Shown here: positions 1 to 7,932 of the stretch, piece after piece
How the letters are laid out: every line of letters begins with the position of its first letter
How positions within the stretch are numbered: position 1 is the stretch's first letter
Source: Clostridiales bacterium
GTDB lineage: Bacteria; Bacillota; Clostridia; Lachnospirales; Lachnospiraceae
NCBI GenBank assembly: GCA_021202015.1
Contig: JAJQDV010000049.1
Coordinates: 1 to 64,000, forward strand
Direction of reading: 5' to 3'
Length of the DNA stretch: 64,000 nucleotides
Notes under the pieces: model-generated
What the model saw: the letters and a program-made list of their open reading frames with translations, nothing else
What the model was told of the DNA's origin: nothing
The model's database searches: none
Position numbers and translations under genes: made by a program

Positions 1-297
1 GTAATACGATATGTGCTCCTGTTCGCATGCCCGCTGTATATTTTCTGTCACAAGCGCCGCGTAAGGATGGGTGGCATCGATCACGGCCGGCGGCCTCATC
101 TCACGGAGCAGTTCTTCCATTTCCGTCTCATCCATCCGGCCTTTCCGGGCATGAACATACGCGTTCGGCTGCAGCAGCTCTTCCCCGTAATCCGTCGCAA
201 CGCAGACGAGCGCCGGTATCCTCTGTTCGGTGAGAAACTCCGCCAGTTCGCGACCCTCCCGTGTTCCCGCAAATATAAGAATTTGTCTGTCTTTCAT
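1..297 (-). CDS. cbiJ: Cobalt-precorrin-6A reductase, N-terminal part (runs off the left edge)
   Basis: This is a partial gene absent from the ORF track because it has no stop inside the window; 99 codons are visible. The start ATG overlaps the cbiH stop as ATGA, a classic coupled start. The product begins MKDRQILIFAGTREGRELAE, the Rossmann-like N-terminus of the CobK/CbiJ family, with the glycine-containing FAGTREGR loop that contacts NADPH. A later DATHPYA stretch is also typical of the family. The enzyme reduces the C18-C19 double bond of (cobalt-)precorrin-6A in the corrin ring pathway, in the cytoplasm. Position directly after cbiH supports the anaerobic (cobalt-early) version. The C-terminal half lies outside the window. 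Confidence 0.93.
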   Translation of the reverse strand, partial: MKDRQILIFAGTREGRELAEFLTEQRIPALVCVATDYGEELLQPNAYVHARKGRMDETEMEELLREMRPPAVIDATHPYAALVTENIQRACEQEHISYY

Positions 298-1049
298 ACG
301 ATGACACCTCTTTGATCCGTATCCACTGCATATCCCCGCGGCGTCAGGATCCTGCCGTTTGCCGCCCGCGTTTCGGAATTCCCCACAAAAACCGTTGTGA
401 ACATGTCTGTCTGCCTCTCCCGCAGTTCCTGAAGCGTGCAGATTTCCGTCCGTTCGCCCTCCCGTGCGATCCGGGCGGCGATTCCGCAGATCGTCGTTTC
501 CGGTTTATGCTGCAGCATCAGTTCGCAGGCCTTTTTCAGGAAGTCCTTCCTTTTTTTGCTGGACGGATTGTAGAAGCAAATGACAAAATCCGCCTTCGCC
601 GCGGCCACGATCCGATGCTCGATCGTCTCCCACGGCGTCAGCAGATTACTTAAGCTGATCACGGCGAAATCATGACCGAGCGGCGCCCCGAGCAATGCCG
701 CTCCCGCAACAGCCGCCGTCACGCCCGGTACCATTTCCACCTCCGTCTGCGGATACTCCGTCCCGATCTCCAGCATCAGGCCGCTCATGCCATATACACC
801 CGCATCCCCGCTGCAGACCATTGCCACGGTTCGTCCGGCGGCCGCCTGTTCAAAGGCCAGCCGGCAGCGTTTTTCCTCCTGCCGCATCGGCGTGGTCAGA
901 AACTCCTTTTCCGGAAAATGCTCCCGCAGCAGATCCGCGTAAACTGTGTATCCAACGATCACGTCACAATCCCGCAATACTTTTTCCGCGCGGATCGTCA
1001 TCTGCTCATATTCCCCCGGGCCGATGCCCACCACATAGATCTTATTCAA
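294..1049 (-). CDS. cbiH: Cobalt-precorrin-3 (C17)-methyltransferase
   Basis: The 251-residue protein has the tetrapyrrole methylase fold. VVGIGPGEYEQMT near the N-terminus is the family GxGPG motif, and CSGDAGVYGM and FCFYNP-like segments follow as expected for CbiH/CobJ. It transfers a methyl group from SAM to C17 and drives ring contraction of the corrin precursor. The start is a TTG (TTGAATAAGATC) six bases after GGGAGG; it overlaps the 3' end of cbiG by 8 bp, and the stop overlaps cbiJ by 4 bp, so cbiG-cbiH-cbiJ look translationally coupled. Length matches short CbiH enzymes with no fused domain. Confidence 0.95.
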   Translation of the reverse strand: MNKIYVVGIGPGEYEQMTIRAEKVLRDCDVIVGYTVYADLLREHFPEKEFLTTPMRQEEKRCRLAFEQAAAGRTVAMVCSGDAGVYGMSGLMLEIGTEYPQTEVEMVPGVTAAVAGAALLGAPLGHDFAVISLSNLLTPWETIEHRIVAAAKADFVICFYNPSSKKRKDFLKKACELMLQHKPETTICGIAARIAREGERTEICTLQELRERQTDMFTTVFVGNSETRAANGRILTPRGYAVDTDQRGVIV

Positions 1050-2196
1050 AAAATACCTCCCAGTCTCTTTCCAGCAGGGCAGCAGTTACCCCTCCGCCCG
1101 CGGTCTTTCTGCAAATAAAATGCGCCTTTTTCTGCTCTTCAGGGGCGAGAGCCGCCATGGCCGCCCGCTCACAGACATTATCCGCTCCGGTTCTTTCGCG
1201 GACAAATTCGGACGCACTGTACTCGCCGGGAACCAACCGAAGCGTCTCCGCAGGAAATGTCTGAAACTGAACCGAAAACTCCTCCGCCAGCCGGATCAGC
1301 CCTTCTTCCTCCGATTTCAGATCAATGGAAGCGATACAGCAGATGCTTTTCGGAGAAACACGCTGTTCCCGCAGGAGCCGGTATACAAAGTCCCGGATCT
1401 CCGGAAAGGGTTTCCCCTTTTTGCAGCCCACGCCCAGAATGACGGCACGGGGCACCAGGAGGAGGTTTTCCGTTTTCCTCATAGAATCCTTCTCAAAACA
1501 GGAAGAAGCTGATGCATGTGCATGAAAGTTCCGTTCGGTCCTTTCGTCTTCTGCGATTTCCTCTCTGACAGAGACGATCACTGCACCTTTTCGTCTTTCT
1601 GTCTCACTATTCGAATTCATCCATATCAGTTCCGGAGGAATCTGTCCGATTACACGACCCTCACAGTAAAACGGAACCCTCTCCCCGTTCACAATCCGCG
1701 CAGCGATTCTTTTTGCAGCCTCCGCATCTGTGAGATACAGATGATTTTTCTGTGCCCACACATCGATCGCCAGCTTCCCGCTGATATCGGAAGCGGTTGT
1801 GATCACCGGATCGGCACCCAGCCTTTCCGCGAGATAGCGGGTACGGTCATTCCCGCCGCCTGCATGCCCGGACAGGAGAGAGATGATGTGCCTCCCGCTC
1901 TCATCCGCCACGATCACAGCCGGATCCTCCGTCTTTGAAGCCAGAAAAGGCGCGATCGTGCGCACTGCGATCCCGGCTGCACCAATAAAAATAATCAGCG
2001 TCGCACGCGAAAACACTTCCGCACACCAGTCATGAAGACTGTCCTCTATAAAGACGGCGTCCCCGCAGCGTCCATACATGAATTCACCTTTTACATAGAG
2101 GGAAACGATGTTATCCTCTGATAAGACATCTCTCATTTTCCGTGCCAGCGCCAGTCCGCGCTCTGTAAATGAGAGAATCGCTATTTCTTTTTTCAT
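1042..2196 (-). CDS. cbiG: Cobalt-precorrin-5A hydrolase
   Basis: The 384-residue CbiG opens the delta-lactone of cobalt-precorrin-5A and releases acetaldehyde, a step specific to the anaerobic pathway. The N-terminal half carries FIGAAGIAVRTIAP and SLLSGHAGGGND, both typical of the CbiG N-domain. The C-terminal half has VILGVGCKKGKP and ends with a SASEFVRERTG-type segment. A central variable linker (about residues 205-250, rich in Ser/His/Glu) separates the halves. The start ATG (MKKEIAILSF) agrees with the family, but no good Shine-Dalgarno lies before it: the preceding bases are TGAAAATGGTATA. The gene follows an Rpn nuclease gene by 18 bp, so its natural coupling to cbiF has probably been disrupted. 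Confidence 0.95.
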   Translation of the reverse strand: MKKEIAILSFTERGLALARKMRDVLSEDNIVSLYVKGEFMYGRCGDAVFIEDSLHDWCAEVFSRATLIIFIGAAGIAVRTIAPFLASKTEDPAVIVADESGRHIISLLSGHAGGGNDRTRYLAERLGADPVITTASDISGKLAIDVWAQKNHLYLTDAEAAKRIAARIVNGERVPFYCEGRVIGQIPPELIWMNSNSETERRKGAVIVSVREEIAEDERTERNFHAHASASSCFEKDSMRKTENLLLVPRAVILGVGCKKGKPFPEIRDFVYRLLREQRVSPKSICCIASIDLKSEEEGLIRLAEEFSVQFQTFPAETLRLVPGEYSASEFVRERTGADNVCERAAMAALAPEEQKKAHFICRKTAGGGVTAALLERDWEVFFE

Positions 2197-2214
2197 TATA
2201 CCATTTTCAGTAAA

Positions 2215-3219
2215 TCATTCTGCCGGAAATTGCTTCATTGCTTCTCTCACAATATCTTCCTCACTGTTTGTAATACCCTGTGCCTCCTCCTGTGACATGC
2301 CATTCTCAAGCAGATTCAGAAAAGTCTGTATCTCCCGTTCACGTGCATTATTCAGTTTGTGCTCCGCTTCCTGCTGTCTGCGCTCTGCCTCGTCAATCAC
2401 AGCCTGCATTTCTTTTCGGGTCTCTATCCGACCTTCTTCCCGACCTTCTTTTCGACCTTCTTTTCGACCTTCTTTTCGACCTTCTTCCCTGCCTATTTTC
2501 CAGCCTTCTTTCCGGCCTTCTTCAAGACCCTCCTGCCTGGCCATCCGCTGATACATTAATTTTTCTTCCCATTCCTGCATGTAACGTAAACTCACCTCCT
2601 CATTATTCTGGATCGATCGAACGCTCTTCCGAATCCGGTTCACCTTCTCACTCTGGAAAACCATCCCCTGATCATTCGTATGTTCAACAAAATACAACAG
2701 TTCCTTCAACTCCGGACTGGCACTCTCATCATCTTCCCCATGTGTATTCAGGAAAATACGCACAGCCCCATCGTTTAAATCCACGCCCGGCACTTCTTCA
2801 CATTTCATGGCAAAGGTATAACGGTACTTCTTCTTTTTAAATAAATCAAACGGCATGATGATAATCACAAAAACCGGATTGAGTTCATCAAAATCATTGA
2901 CGCCGGGTTCCAGAAGCTTACTGTCAATCAGCCCCTGATAATAACGGCTGCGCTTCGGCAGGTTCCCGGGGTTTGCCTTCTGAGCCTCTATCTCATAAAC
3001 CACATCATCCTCATCCTGCGTCCATATATCAAGCTTCACGAAACGCAAAAGTGGGGATGTTCGCTGCTCCTTCTCCGACTGAGGCAGACATTTCAGCACG
3101 ATCTCCTTCCCCAGGATAATCTCCAGCACCGCCTGCATGTTCTCCGGCTTTTCCATAGCCTCGTTAAACAAAAACCGATCTAATAGTGTCAGTTCCCGCA
3201 AAGTTTTTCTTTGCTCCAT
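2215..3219 (-). CDS. Rpn/YhgA-like PD-(D/E)XK nuclease with charged Glu-Gly-Arg/Lys repeats
   Basis: The 334-residue protein belongs to the Rpn family (PD-(D/E)XK nuclease family transposase). It starts with the usual TLLDRFLFNEAME and has a putative active site in FVKLDIWTQDEDD followed by YEIEAQ, then KRSRYYQGLID. After residue ~230 it becomes a strongly charged helix containing EGRKEGRKEGRKEGREEG, then an alanine/glutamate-rich coiled coil. Such tails are common in Rpn proteins. Related Rpn proteins promote RecA-independent recombination in E. coli; the role here is unknown. The start has GAGGAGG seven bases upstream. It sits inside the cbi operon between cbiF and cbiG, with its own near-consensus promoter, and looks like an insertion. 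Confidence 0.88.
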   Translation of the reverse strand: MEQRKTLRELTLLDRFLFNEAMEKPENMQAVLEIILGKEIVLKCLPQSEKEQRTSPLLRFVKLDIWTQDEDDVVYEIEAQKANPGNLPKRSRYYQGLIDSKLLEPGVNDFDELNPVFVIIIMPFDLFKKKKYRYTFAMKCEEVPGVDLNDGAVRIFLNTHGEDDESASPELKELLYFVEHTNDQGMVFQSEKVNRIRKSVRSIQNNEEVSLRYMQEWEEKLMYQRMARQEGLEEGRKEGWKIGREEGRKEGRKEGRKEGREEGRIETRKEMQAVIDEAERRQQEAEHKLNNAREREIQTFLNLLENGMSQEEAQGITNSEEDIVREAMKQFPAE

Positions 3220-3234
3220 AAAAAATCCTCCTCC

Positions 3235-3263
3235 ATTATAAAAAATATTTAATAAAGTGTAAA
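3235..3263 (-). promoter_or_regulatory. Near-consensus sigma-A promoter for the Rpn nuclease gene
   Basis: On the minus strand TTTACA is followed after 17 bases by TATAAT, eleven of twelve consensus bases. The predicted start of transcription (~3228) lies only nine bases before the ATG, within the GGAGGAGG ribosome binding site, so the transcript would have a very short leader. This is read from sequence only. Confidence 0.6.
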
Positions 3264-3264
3264 G

Positions 3265-3301
3265 CTGATTTTTATCTGGCGGAAATGCCGTGAAAAATCA
3301 G
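3265..3301 (-). other. Inverted repeat upstream of the Rpn gene
   Basis: CTGATTTTT and AAAAATCAG form a perfect 9-bp inverted repeat enclosing a smaller GGC/GCC hairpin. It lies between the two promoter candidates for the Rpn gene, so it would be transcribed only from the upstream one. No U-tract follows directly, so it does not look like a standard terminator. Together with the promoters it accounts for most of the 315-base gap between cbiF and the Rpn gene. Confidence 0.45.
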
Positions 3302-3374
3302 ACGGGTCGCCGAAACGGCTCCCGGGCAGGACAATATACATGCAGAATCGCAAATGTCCTGATTGATAAGACCA

Positions 3375-3403
3375 AGTATAACACAACTGTCTGTTTCATA
3401 CAA
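3375..3403 (-). promoter_or_regulatory. Second, weaker promoter candidate upstream of the Rpn gene
   Basis: TTGTAT and TATACT are separated by 17 bases on the minus strand. Only the first three bases of the -35 match consensus. It would produce a leader of about 150 bases containing the CTGATTTTT inverted repeat. The rest of the gap to cbiF (3404-3534) shows only a GCTCTAT duplication and no recognisable gene. Confidence 0.3.
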
Positions 3404-3534
3404 GAAATTTTTACAGGTTGCTCTATGCTCTATGCTGTTCCTATGCCGGACTACTTAAAAAAATGTTAAATTTTAAAATGGAGTTGGTGAACTACCCATT
3501 GCCTAAAGCCGGCATAATTGCCGCAGCACCTGTT

Positions 3535-4299
3535 TCAAAGCTCAGATCCGGCTTTCCTGAATTCAGTTTCAAACGCCGGGTGATACAGCCGGGAACGCTG
3601 ATAATCGCTGTGCGTCACGGCTTCCCCTATGATGATCAGGGCTGTCTTTGCGATCCCCCACTCCGCCGCCGTCTGCGCCAGTGTTTCCACCGTGCACAGA
3701 CAGGATTTCTCGTCCGGCCACGTCGCTTTATAAACGATCGCTGCGGGCGTCTCTGCCGGATAACCGCCCGCGATCAGCTGTTCGCTCAGATCTTTTAACA
3801 GGCCGGCGCTCAAAAAAATCACCATCGTCGACCGGTGCTGCGCAAAGGAAGCAATGCTCTCCCGGTCCGGCACCGGCGTTCTGCCCGCCGCACGGGTAAG
3901 GATCACACTCTGAGATACGTCCGGCAGGGTATATTCCAGATTAAGCGCGGCAGCCGCTCCGCAGAAGGCGCTGACGCCCGGACAGCTTTCGTACGCGATT
4001 CCCATCTCATCCAGCGCATCCATCTGCTCACGAACCGCTCCGTAGATACAGGGATCTCCGGTGTGAAGGCGGACGGTCATTTTCTGATCCGCCTCCGCAC
4101 AGCGCATCACATCCAGAACCTCCTCCAGCGTCATCCGGGCGCTGTTAAATACGGCGCATCCCGGTTTTCGGTCTTCCAGAAGCGCCGGATTCACCAGGGA
4201 ACCGGCATAGATGATCACGTCGGCCTCCTGCAGGAGACGCAGGCCTCTGACTGTGATCAGATCGGGGGCACCGGGTCCGGCGCCGACAAAATATACCAT
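3535..4299 (-). CDS. cbiF: Cobalt-precorrin-4 (C11)-methyltransferase
   Basis: The 254-residue protein starts MVYFVGAGPGAPDLITVRG, the hallmark of CobM/CbiF methylases. RLHTGDPCIYGAVREQMDAL and PGVSAFCGAAAAL follow as in family members. It methylates C11 of cobalt-precorrin-4 using SAM. The start ATG is preceded by AAAGGAGG with six bases of spacing. Upstream, a 234-base gap with tandem repeats separates it from cbiD; downstream lies the Rpn gene instead of cbiG. Everything needed for methylase activity appears intact. Confidence 0.96.
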   Translation of the reverse strand: MVYFVGAGPGAPDLITVRGLRLLQEADVIIYAGSLVNPALLEDRKPGCAVFNSARMTLEEVLDVMRCAEADQKMTVRLHTGDPCIYGAVREQMDALDEMGIAYESCPGVSAFCGAAAALNLEYTLPDVSQSVILTRAAGRTPVPDRESIASFAQHRSTMVIFLSAGLLKDLSEQLIAGGYPAETPAAIVYKATWPDEKSCLCTVETLAQTAAEWGIAKTALIIIGEAVTHSDYQRSRLYHPAFETEFRKAGSEL

Positions 4300-4418
4300 G
4301 GGCGGCCTCCTTTCATGTTTTTCGGGCAGGGCAATCCCTGTCGTTCAGTTCCTTTCCAGTCTGCCATTCGGTTGCCTGCAATCCATACCCTTCAGTTAAT
4401 TTCAGGCAGGCTCTGTTC

Positions 4419-4517
4419 CTGCAGTTCTGTCTCCAGCCGGGCGGTGTCAGCCCTCTGCTTCTGCAGTGCTGCCTCCAGCCGGGCGGTGTCAGTCCTCTGC
4501 TTCTGCAGTGCTGCCTG
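4419..4517. repeat. 42-bp tandem repeat between cbiD and cbiF
   Basis: Two full copies of a 42-base unit (4419-4460 and 4461-4502, starting CTGCAGT and ending CTCTGCTT) differ at only a few positions. A truncated third copy runs to ~4517. The unit length is a multiple of three, so the antisense ORF shows a 14-residue repeat (GLTPPGWRQHCRSR), but that ORF runs antisense to the end of cbiD and is not judged real. Confidence 0.85.
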
Positions 4518-4530
4518 GGCAGGTCCTGCC
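4515..4530 (-). other. Hairpin just after the cbiD stop codon
   Basis: GGGCAG-GTC-CTGCCC is a GC-rich inverted repeat that begins four bases after the cbiD stop. It lacks a following U-run, so it could stabilise the cbiD message end or weaken read-through into cbiF rather than act as a full terminator. Confidence 0.45.
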
Positions 4531-4533
4531 CGG

Positions 4534-5712
4534 TCAACACTGCAGCAGACTCTCTACCAGCTCTCCGGCCGCCTCCGTGCGGCCGAGTTCTCCGTATACA
4601 TTGGAAAAAACAACAGCGCCGATCCGCATACGGTTCTGCGCCCGGCGGTTCAGGTGAACATTGATTTTTTCCAGAATAAAATCCGTAACCGGCTTCCACA
4701 GACCGGCCTCCCGGATGATGCGGAGCCCTTCATCGGTGGTTGCGGCATCCAGAATCCGCCGCGCGCCGTCAGCGTCGATCCCGGCTCTTAAAGCACAGGC
4801 GGCAAGGATTTCCATCCGGGCGTCCGCCTCCCCGGAATGCGTATTCATGATCCCGCCGGCCACCTTTATAAATTTCCCGATATGGGCTACGAAAAGAAGC
4901 CCCGAAAGCTCCAGGCTGACCGCAATGTCAATGGTACGTCCGACATAATTGCTGCATTTCACAGCCTGATCGGCTTCAAACGGAAAATGCCCTTTCAGAT
5001 ACTCCGCGCCGTAATTTCCGGGTGTGACGAGCAGATATCTCTGTGATACCGCTTTCTGGCGCATCTCCAGTTCGATTGTCGACAACAATGCCTGTTCGCT
5101 CATGGGCTCCACGATTCCGCTGGTTCCGAGAATGGAGATTCCGTCCCGGATTCCCAGTCGCGGATTGAAAGTTCTTTCCGCCACTTTTTTTCCTTCGGGT
5201 GCTGAGATCGTCACCTCTATGCCTCCCGAATATCTGAATTCCCGGCAGATCTTCTGCACCTCGGACCGTATCATATCGCGCGGGACACGGTTGATCGCAG
5301 GGGCGCCGACCTGCTGCTCCAGACCGGGCAGGGTGACGATACCGATGCCATCGCCGCCCAGAATACTGACGGTCGCCGAAGAAGCTTCCGCCCGGCTATC
5401 CGCACAAGCTTCTCTGTCACAGAGCCGGACGAGGGCATATATGAACAGGCCGTCCGTGACGTCCGGATCGTCTCCGGCATCCTTCCGGATCGCGCAGCTG
5501 ACAGAACCACTGTCCCATCTCACATCCGCAGGCTCCAGAAACAACACAATTCCCTTAGGAGTTGTCAGACGAACCTCCTCCACGGGCTGTCCCGTAAACA
5601 GCATCCGTGCGGCAGCCTGTGCGGCGGCCGCGGCGCAGCTGCCCGTGGTGTAACCGCAGCGAAGCTTTTTATTCTCTTTGATCACGTAGCTTTCTTCCAG
5701 TCCGTTTTTCAT
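4534..5712 (-). CDS. cbiD: Cobalt-precorrin-5B (C1)-methyltransferase
   Basis: The 392-residue CbiD carries KLRCGYTTGSCAAAAAQAAA at the N-terminus, the signature of the family, and GTSGIVEPMSEQAL and LLFVAHIGKFIKVAGG further on. It methylates C1 of the corrin precursor in the anaerobic route, so with cbiG it fixes the pathway type. The ATG is preceded by a weak GAGAGATT. It is the first cbi gene of the run, 120 bases after a LysR gene transcribed in the same direction. I see no B12 riboswitch (no recognisable B12 box) in that short gap, so any such control would have to lie elsewhere. Confidence 0.96.
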   Translation of the reverse strand: MKNGLEESYVIKENKKLRCGYTTGSCAAAAAQAAARMLFTGQPVEEVRLTTPKGIVLFLEPADVRWDSGSVSCAIRKDAGDDPDVTDGLFIYALVRLCDREACADSRAEASSATVSILGGDGIGIVTLPGLEQQVGAPAINRVPRDMIRSEVQKICREFRYSGGIEVTISAPEGKKVAERTFNPRLGIRDGISILGTSGIVEPMSEQALLSTIELEMRQKAVSQRYLLVTPGNYGAEYLKGHFPFEADQAVKCSNYVGRTIDIAVSLELSGLLFVAHIGKFIKVAGGIMNTHSGEADARMEILAACALRAGIDADGARRILDAATTDEGLRIIREAGLWKPVTDFILEKINVHLNRRAQNRMRIGAVVFSNVYGELGRTEAAGELVESLLQC

Positions 5713-5832
5713 AATCTCTCAGATTTGCGGATCACCGTGCGGCTCTGCAGCCAAATTTCTCTCGTTCCCCTGCGCATTTTACCGGCATTTTTCTCAGGGA
5801 AAATTTCCGTTAAATTATATTTGAAGACGGAC

Positions 5833-6738
5833 TTATTCGCCCGGTGTCGGATTTTCCTCCAGAAACGGAAGAATTTTTTTCAGCGACGGATTCTCCACCT
5901 CCGGCATCCACGCGGCGATAATCTCCACCTGATTTTCCGACATGCCGATGGGCACCGTGGCGATTTTTCCCCGGGAAGCCGCCGGAATCGCCATATAGGC
6001 CGGCAGAATGGTTACTCCCATATTCGCGGAAACCATAAACATGATCGTCTCGACATCCTCGATACGATCCGTCACATTCGCCTGATATCCCCGACGGATA
6101 AAATTCTCGACGATATTCTGATCCTCGCCGATCTCACTGTCCGGAGTCGTCGCCAGGATCAGCGGCGCCTCTCTCAGATCCTCCCAGGTGATATACAGAT
6201 TCTGCGCCAGTACATGATTTTTCGGAAGAATCGCGACATAATGATCTCTCGCCACCCGTTTCAGAGAAATGCCGGAATAATATTTCTCCTGAAACATCGG
6301 CATCACCGCCAGATCCAGTTCTCCCTCCTTCAGCTGTTTTAAAAGCATAAACGGACTCAGGTTATAAAACCGCATGGAAATATTGGGATATTTCCGGTTA
6401 AAAGCCTGAATCCGGTCAGAGATTTCCGTATTGCCGATACCGATCGTAAACCCGAAGTTCAGGGTTCCGACAAAGCCGCTGGAGACTTCCTTTGTCCGTT
6501 GCACCGCGGCATCGATCCGGTTTATGATTCCGATTGCTTCGCTCTGAAACACCCGCCCCGCAGGCGTCAGCTCTACTTTACGTTTTGTACGCTCAAAGAG
6601 TTTTACACCCAGCTGTTCCTCCAGAACCCGGATCTGCTGGGTGACCGCCGTCTGCGAGACATAGAGAGACTCCGCCGCCTTTGTAAAATTCAGTTCACGC
6701 GCAACCGCGAGAAAATATTCCAGTTGCCTGCGATTCAT
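5833..6738 (-). CDS. LysR-family transcriptional regulator
   Basis: The 301-residue protein has a canonical N-terminal winged helix: MNRRQLEYFLAVARELNFTK and SLYVSQTAVTQQIRVLEEQL, followed by the LFERTKRKVELTPAG wing. A LysR substrate-binding domain fills residues ~90-300. The start follows GGAGGAG and overlaps the aldolase stop as ATGA, so the two are cotranscribed. LysR regulators are usually divergent from their targets; here it trails an aldolase gene and precedes cbiD on the same strand. It may control the aldolase unit, the cbi operon, or both; the sequence does not decide. Confidence 0.93.
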   Translation of the reverse strand: MNRRQLEYFLAVARELNFTKAAESLYVSQTAVTQQIRVLEEQLGVKLFERTKRKVELTPAGRVFQSEAIGIINRIDAAVQRTKEVSSGFVGTLNFGFTIGIGNTEISDRIQAFNRKYPNISMRFYNLSPFMLLKQLKEGELDLAVMPMFQEKYYSGISLKRVARDHYVAILPKNHVLAQNLYITWEDLREAPLILATTPDSEIGEDQNIVENFIRRGYQANVTDRIEDVETIMFMVSANMGVTILPAYMAIPAASRGKIATVPIGMSENQVEIIAAWMPEVENPSLKKILPFLEENPTPGE

Positions 6739-7436
6739 AACTCCTCCGTATCATTATATTTCACATATCCCGGATGTCTGCCGGGGATATTGTATCCGTT
6801 TTTCCGCAGATCCAGCAGCTCGTCGATCTGCTCCCTGTCCATATCCGGCGCGCCGCCAAGGAGATGAATGTACAGAGAGGTCTTCGCATACATTTCCAGG
6901 GACTCCATCCGAAAGTACGCTCTTGTCAGCGTATCGCCGACGGTCAGCGCCCCGTGGTGTGCCAGAAGTACGGCGTCATGATCCGCAAGAAACGGCGCGA
7001 TGGAATCCGGCACCTGATCCGTGGACGGCTTCGCGTAGGGAGCCACCGGAACCGCGCCGAGGTTTACAATATTTTCCGCCGTATTGTATCCGTCCAGCGA
7101 CCGACCCATGGATGCATAACTGGTCGCGATGGGCGGATGCGCATGCACGACCGCGAAGACGTCCGGCCGTTCCTCGTAGCAGCGGAAGTGCATCTTCATC
7201 TCCGAGGAAGGACGGTATCCCTCCGCCGCGGAGAGCACACGCCCATCCGGAATAAGATGTACCAGAATCTCCGGCGTCATCGCACTCTTGCTGACGCCGG
7301 ACGGCGTACACAATACGGTTCCGTCCGCGAGCTTCACCGAAACATTTCCGTCGTTCGCGGCTACGATTCCGCGCTGCCAGAGCTTATGACAGACGTCGCA
7401 GATTTCTTCGCGTTCTTTTTGAAAGGATAATTCCAT
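6735..7436 (-). CDS. Class II aldolase/adducin family protein, L-fuculose-phosphate-aldolase-like
   Basis: The 233-residue protein has the class II sugar-phosphate aldolase layout: NDGNVSVKL near residue 30, TPSGVSK, then the zinc ligands in VVHAHPP and LLAHHGALTVG. Family members cleave fuculose-1-P, rhamnulose-1-P or ribulose-5-P. FucA-like activity (to dihydroxyacetone phosphate and lactaldehyde) is the best guess because of length and the HAHPP motif, but substrate cannot be read with certainty. It starts after GGAGGAAAATCGGAG and overlaps the LysR gene by 4 bp. A deoxysugar aldolase next to rhamnose genes could link coat sugar turnover to catabolism; this is inference. Confidence 0.82.
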   Translation of the reverse strand: MELSFQKEREEICDVCHKLWQRGIVAANDGNVSVKLADGTVLCTPSGVSKSAMTPEILVHLIPDGRVLSAAEGYRPSSEMKMHFRCYEERPDVFAVVHAHPPIATSYASMGRSLDGYNTAENIVNLGAVPVAPYAKPSTDQVPDSIAPFLADHDAVLLAHHGALTVGDTLTRAYFRMESLEMYAKTSLYIHLLGGAPDMDREQIDELLDLRKNGYNIPGRHPGYVKYNDTEEL

Positions 7437-7465
7437 CTCCGATTTTCCTCCGTGTTTTCCGAACC

Positions 7466-7915
7466 TCAGCGGTCACGGAAACAGATATACTCCTTCTCAT
7501 AGTTCCCCCACCAGGAAGTCCGCGGTCGACCGGCCGTGTCGGACTGCACGAAATAGATCGTGGAAAAAAGCATCTCCGCGTCATTCAGCTTTACGATAAT
7601 TCTGAGCAGTTTATCGCTCAGCGGAAAAATAATATCTTCCTGCACTTCCTCCTGTGCCGGAGCGATGAGACGGAGATAATCGATTTCCTCTTCATCCAGC
7701 AGTTCTTCCACCATCTCCCTGGAGTCAAAATCCAGACGGAAATAGTAAAAATCCGCGAAAGCGTTCTCCGCCCCATACTCTTTTTTCAGGCACTTAAAAT
7801 GTGAAAGCGCCTTTTTCTCATCCATGACCAGCTTTACATCCGCATACTGCTTTATTCCTTCCGTGATCCGGTCAAACCAGATCGCGCCTTTTTCCGTCAA
7901 CTGAGCTGTCGTCAT
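7466..7915 (-). CDS. Uncharacterised acidic 149-residue protein
   Basis: I do not recognise this family. It is a credible gene: GGAGGAGACGG lies directly before the ATG, and it sits in line with rfbC upstream (17 bp gap) and the aldolase downstream. The product is soluble, without signal peptide or membrane segment, acidic and aromatic (FADFYYFRLDFDSREM, EEEIDYLRLI), and ends SWWGNYEKEYICFRDR. Composition suggests a compact cytoplasmic alpha/beta protein. Position at the 3' end of the rfb operon suggests cotranscription but gives no function. Confidence 0.7.
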   Translation of the reverse strand: MTTAQLTEKGAIWFDRITEGIKQYADVKLVMDEKKALSHFKCLKKEYGAENAFADFYYFRLDFDSREMVEELLDEEEIDYLRLIAPAQEEVQEDIIFPLSDKLLRIIVKLNDAEMLFSTIYFVQSDTAGRPRTSWWGNYEKEYICFRDR

Positions 7916-7932
7916 CCGTCTCCTCCGGGATT

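Noticed and set aside
2400-2560. CRISPR-like repetition near 2.4-2.5 kb
   Set aside because: The short repeats (TTCTTTTCGACC) encode the EGRKEG tail of the Rpn protein and have no spacer structure.
3470-3534. Possible insertion-sequence end (GGTGAACTACCC)
   Set aside because: The motif faintly recalls IS200/IS605 ends, but no transposase, partner end or target duplication is visible.
4313-4699. Minus-strand ORF with GLTPPGWRQ repeats
   Set aside because: It overlaps the cbiD 3' end in another frame and only translates the tandem repeats.
3835-4791. 318-residue plus-strand ORF spanning cbiF and cbiD
   Set aside because: It is antisense to two clear cbi genes and the 42-bp repeats; no protein features.
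5713-5832. Possible cobalamin riboswitch before cbiD
   Set aside because: The gap is only 120 bases and contains no recognisable B12 box; a TATAAT is present but without a matching -35.
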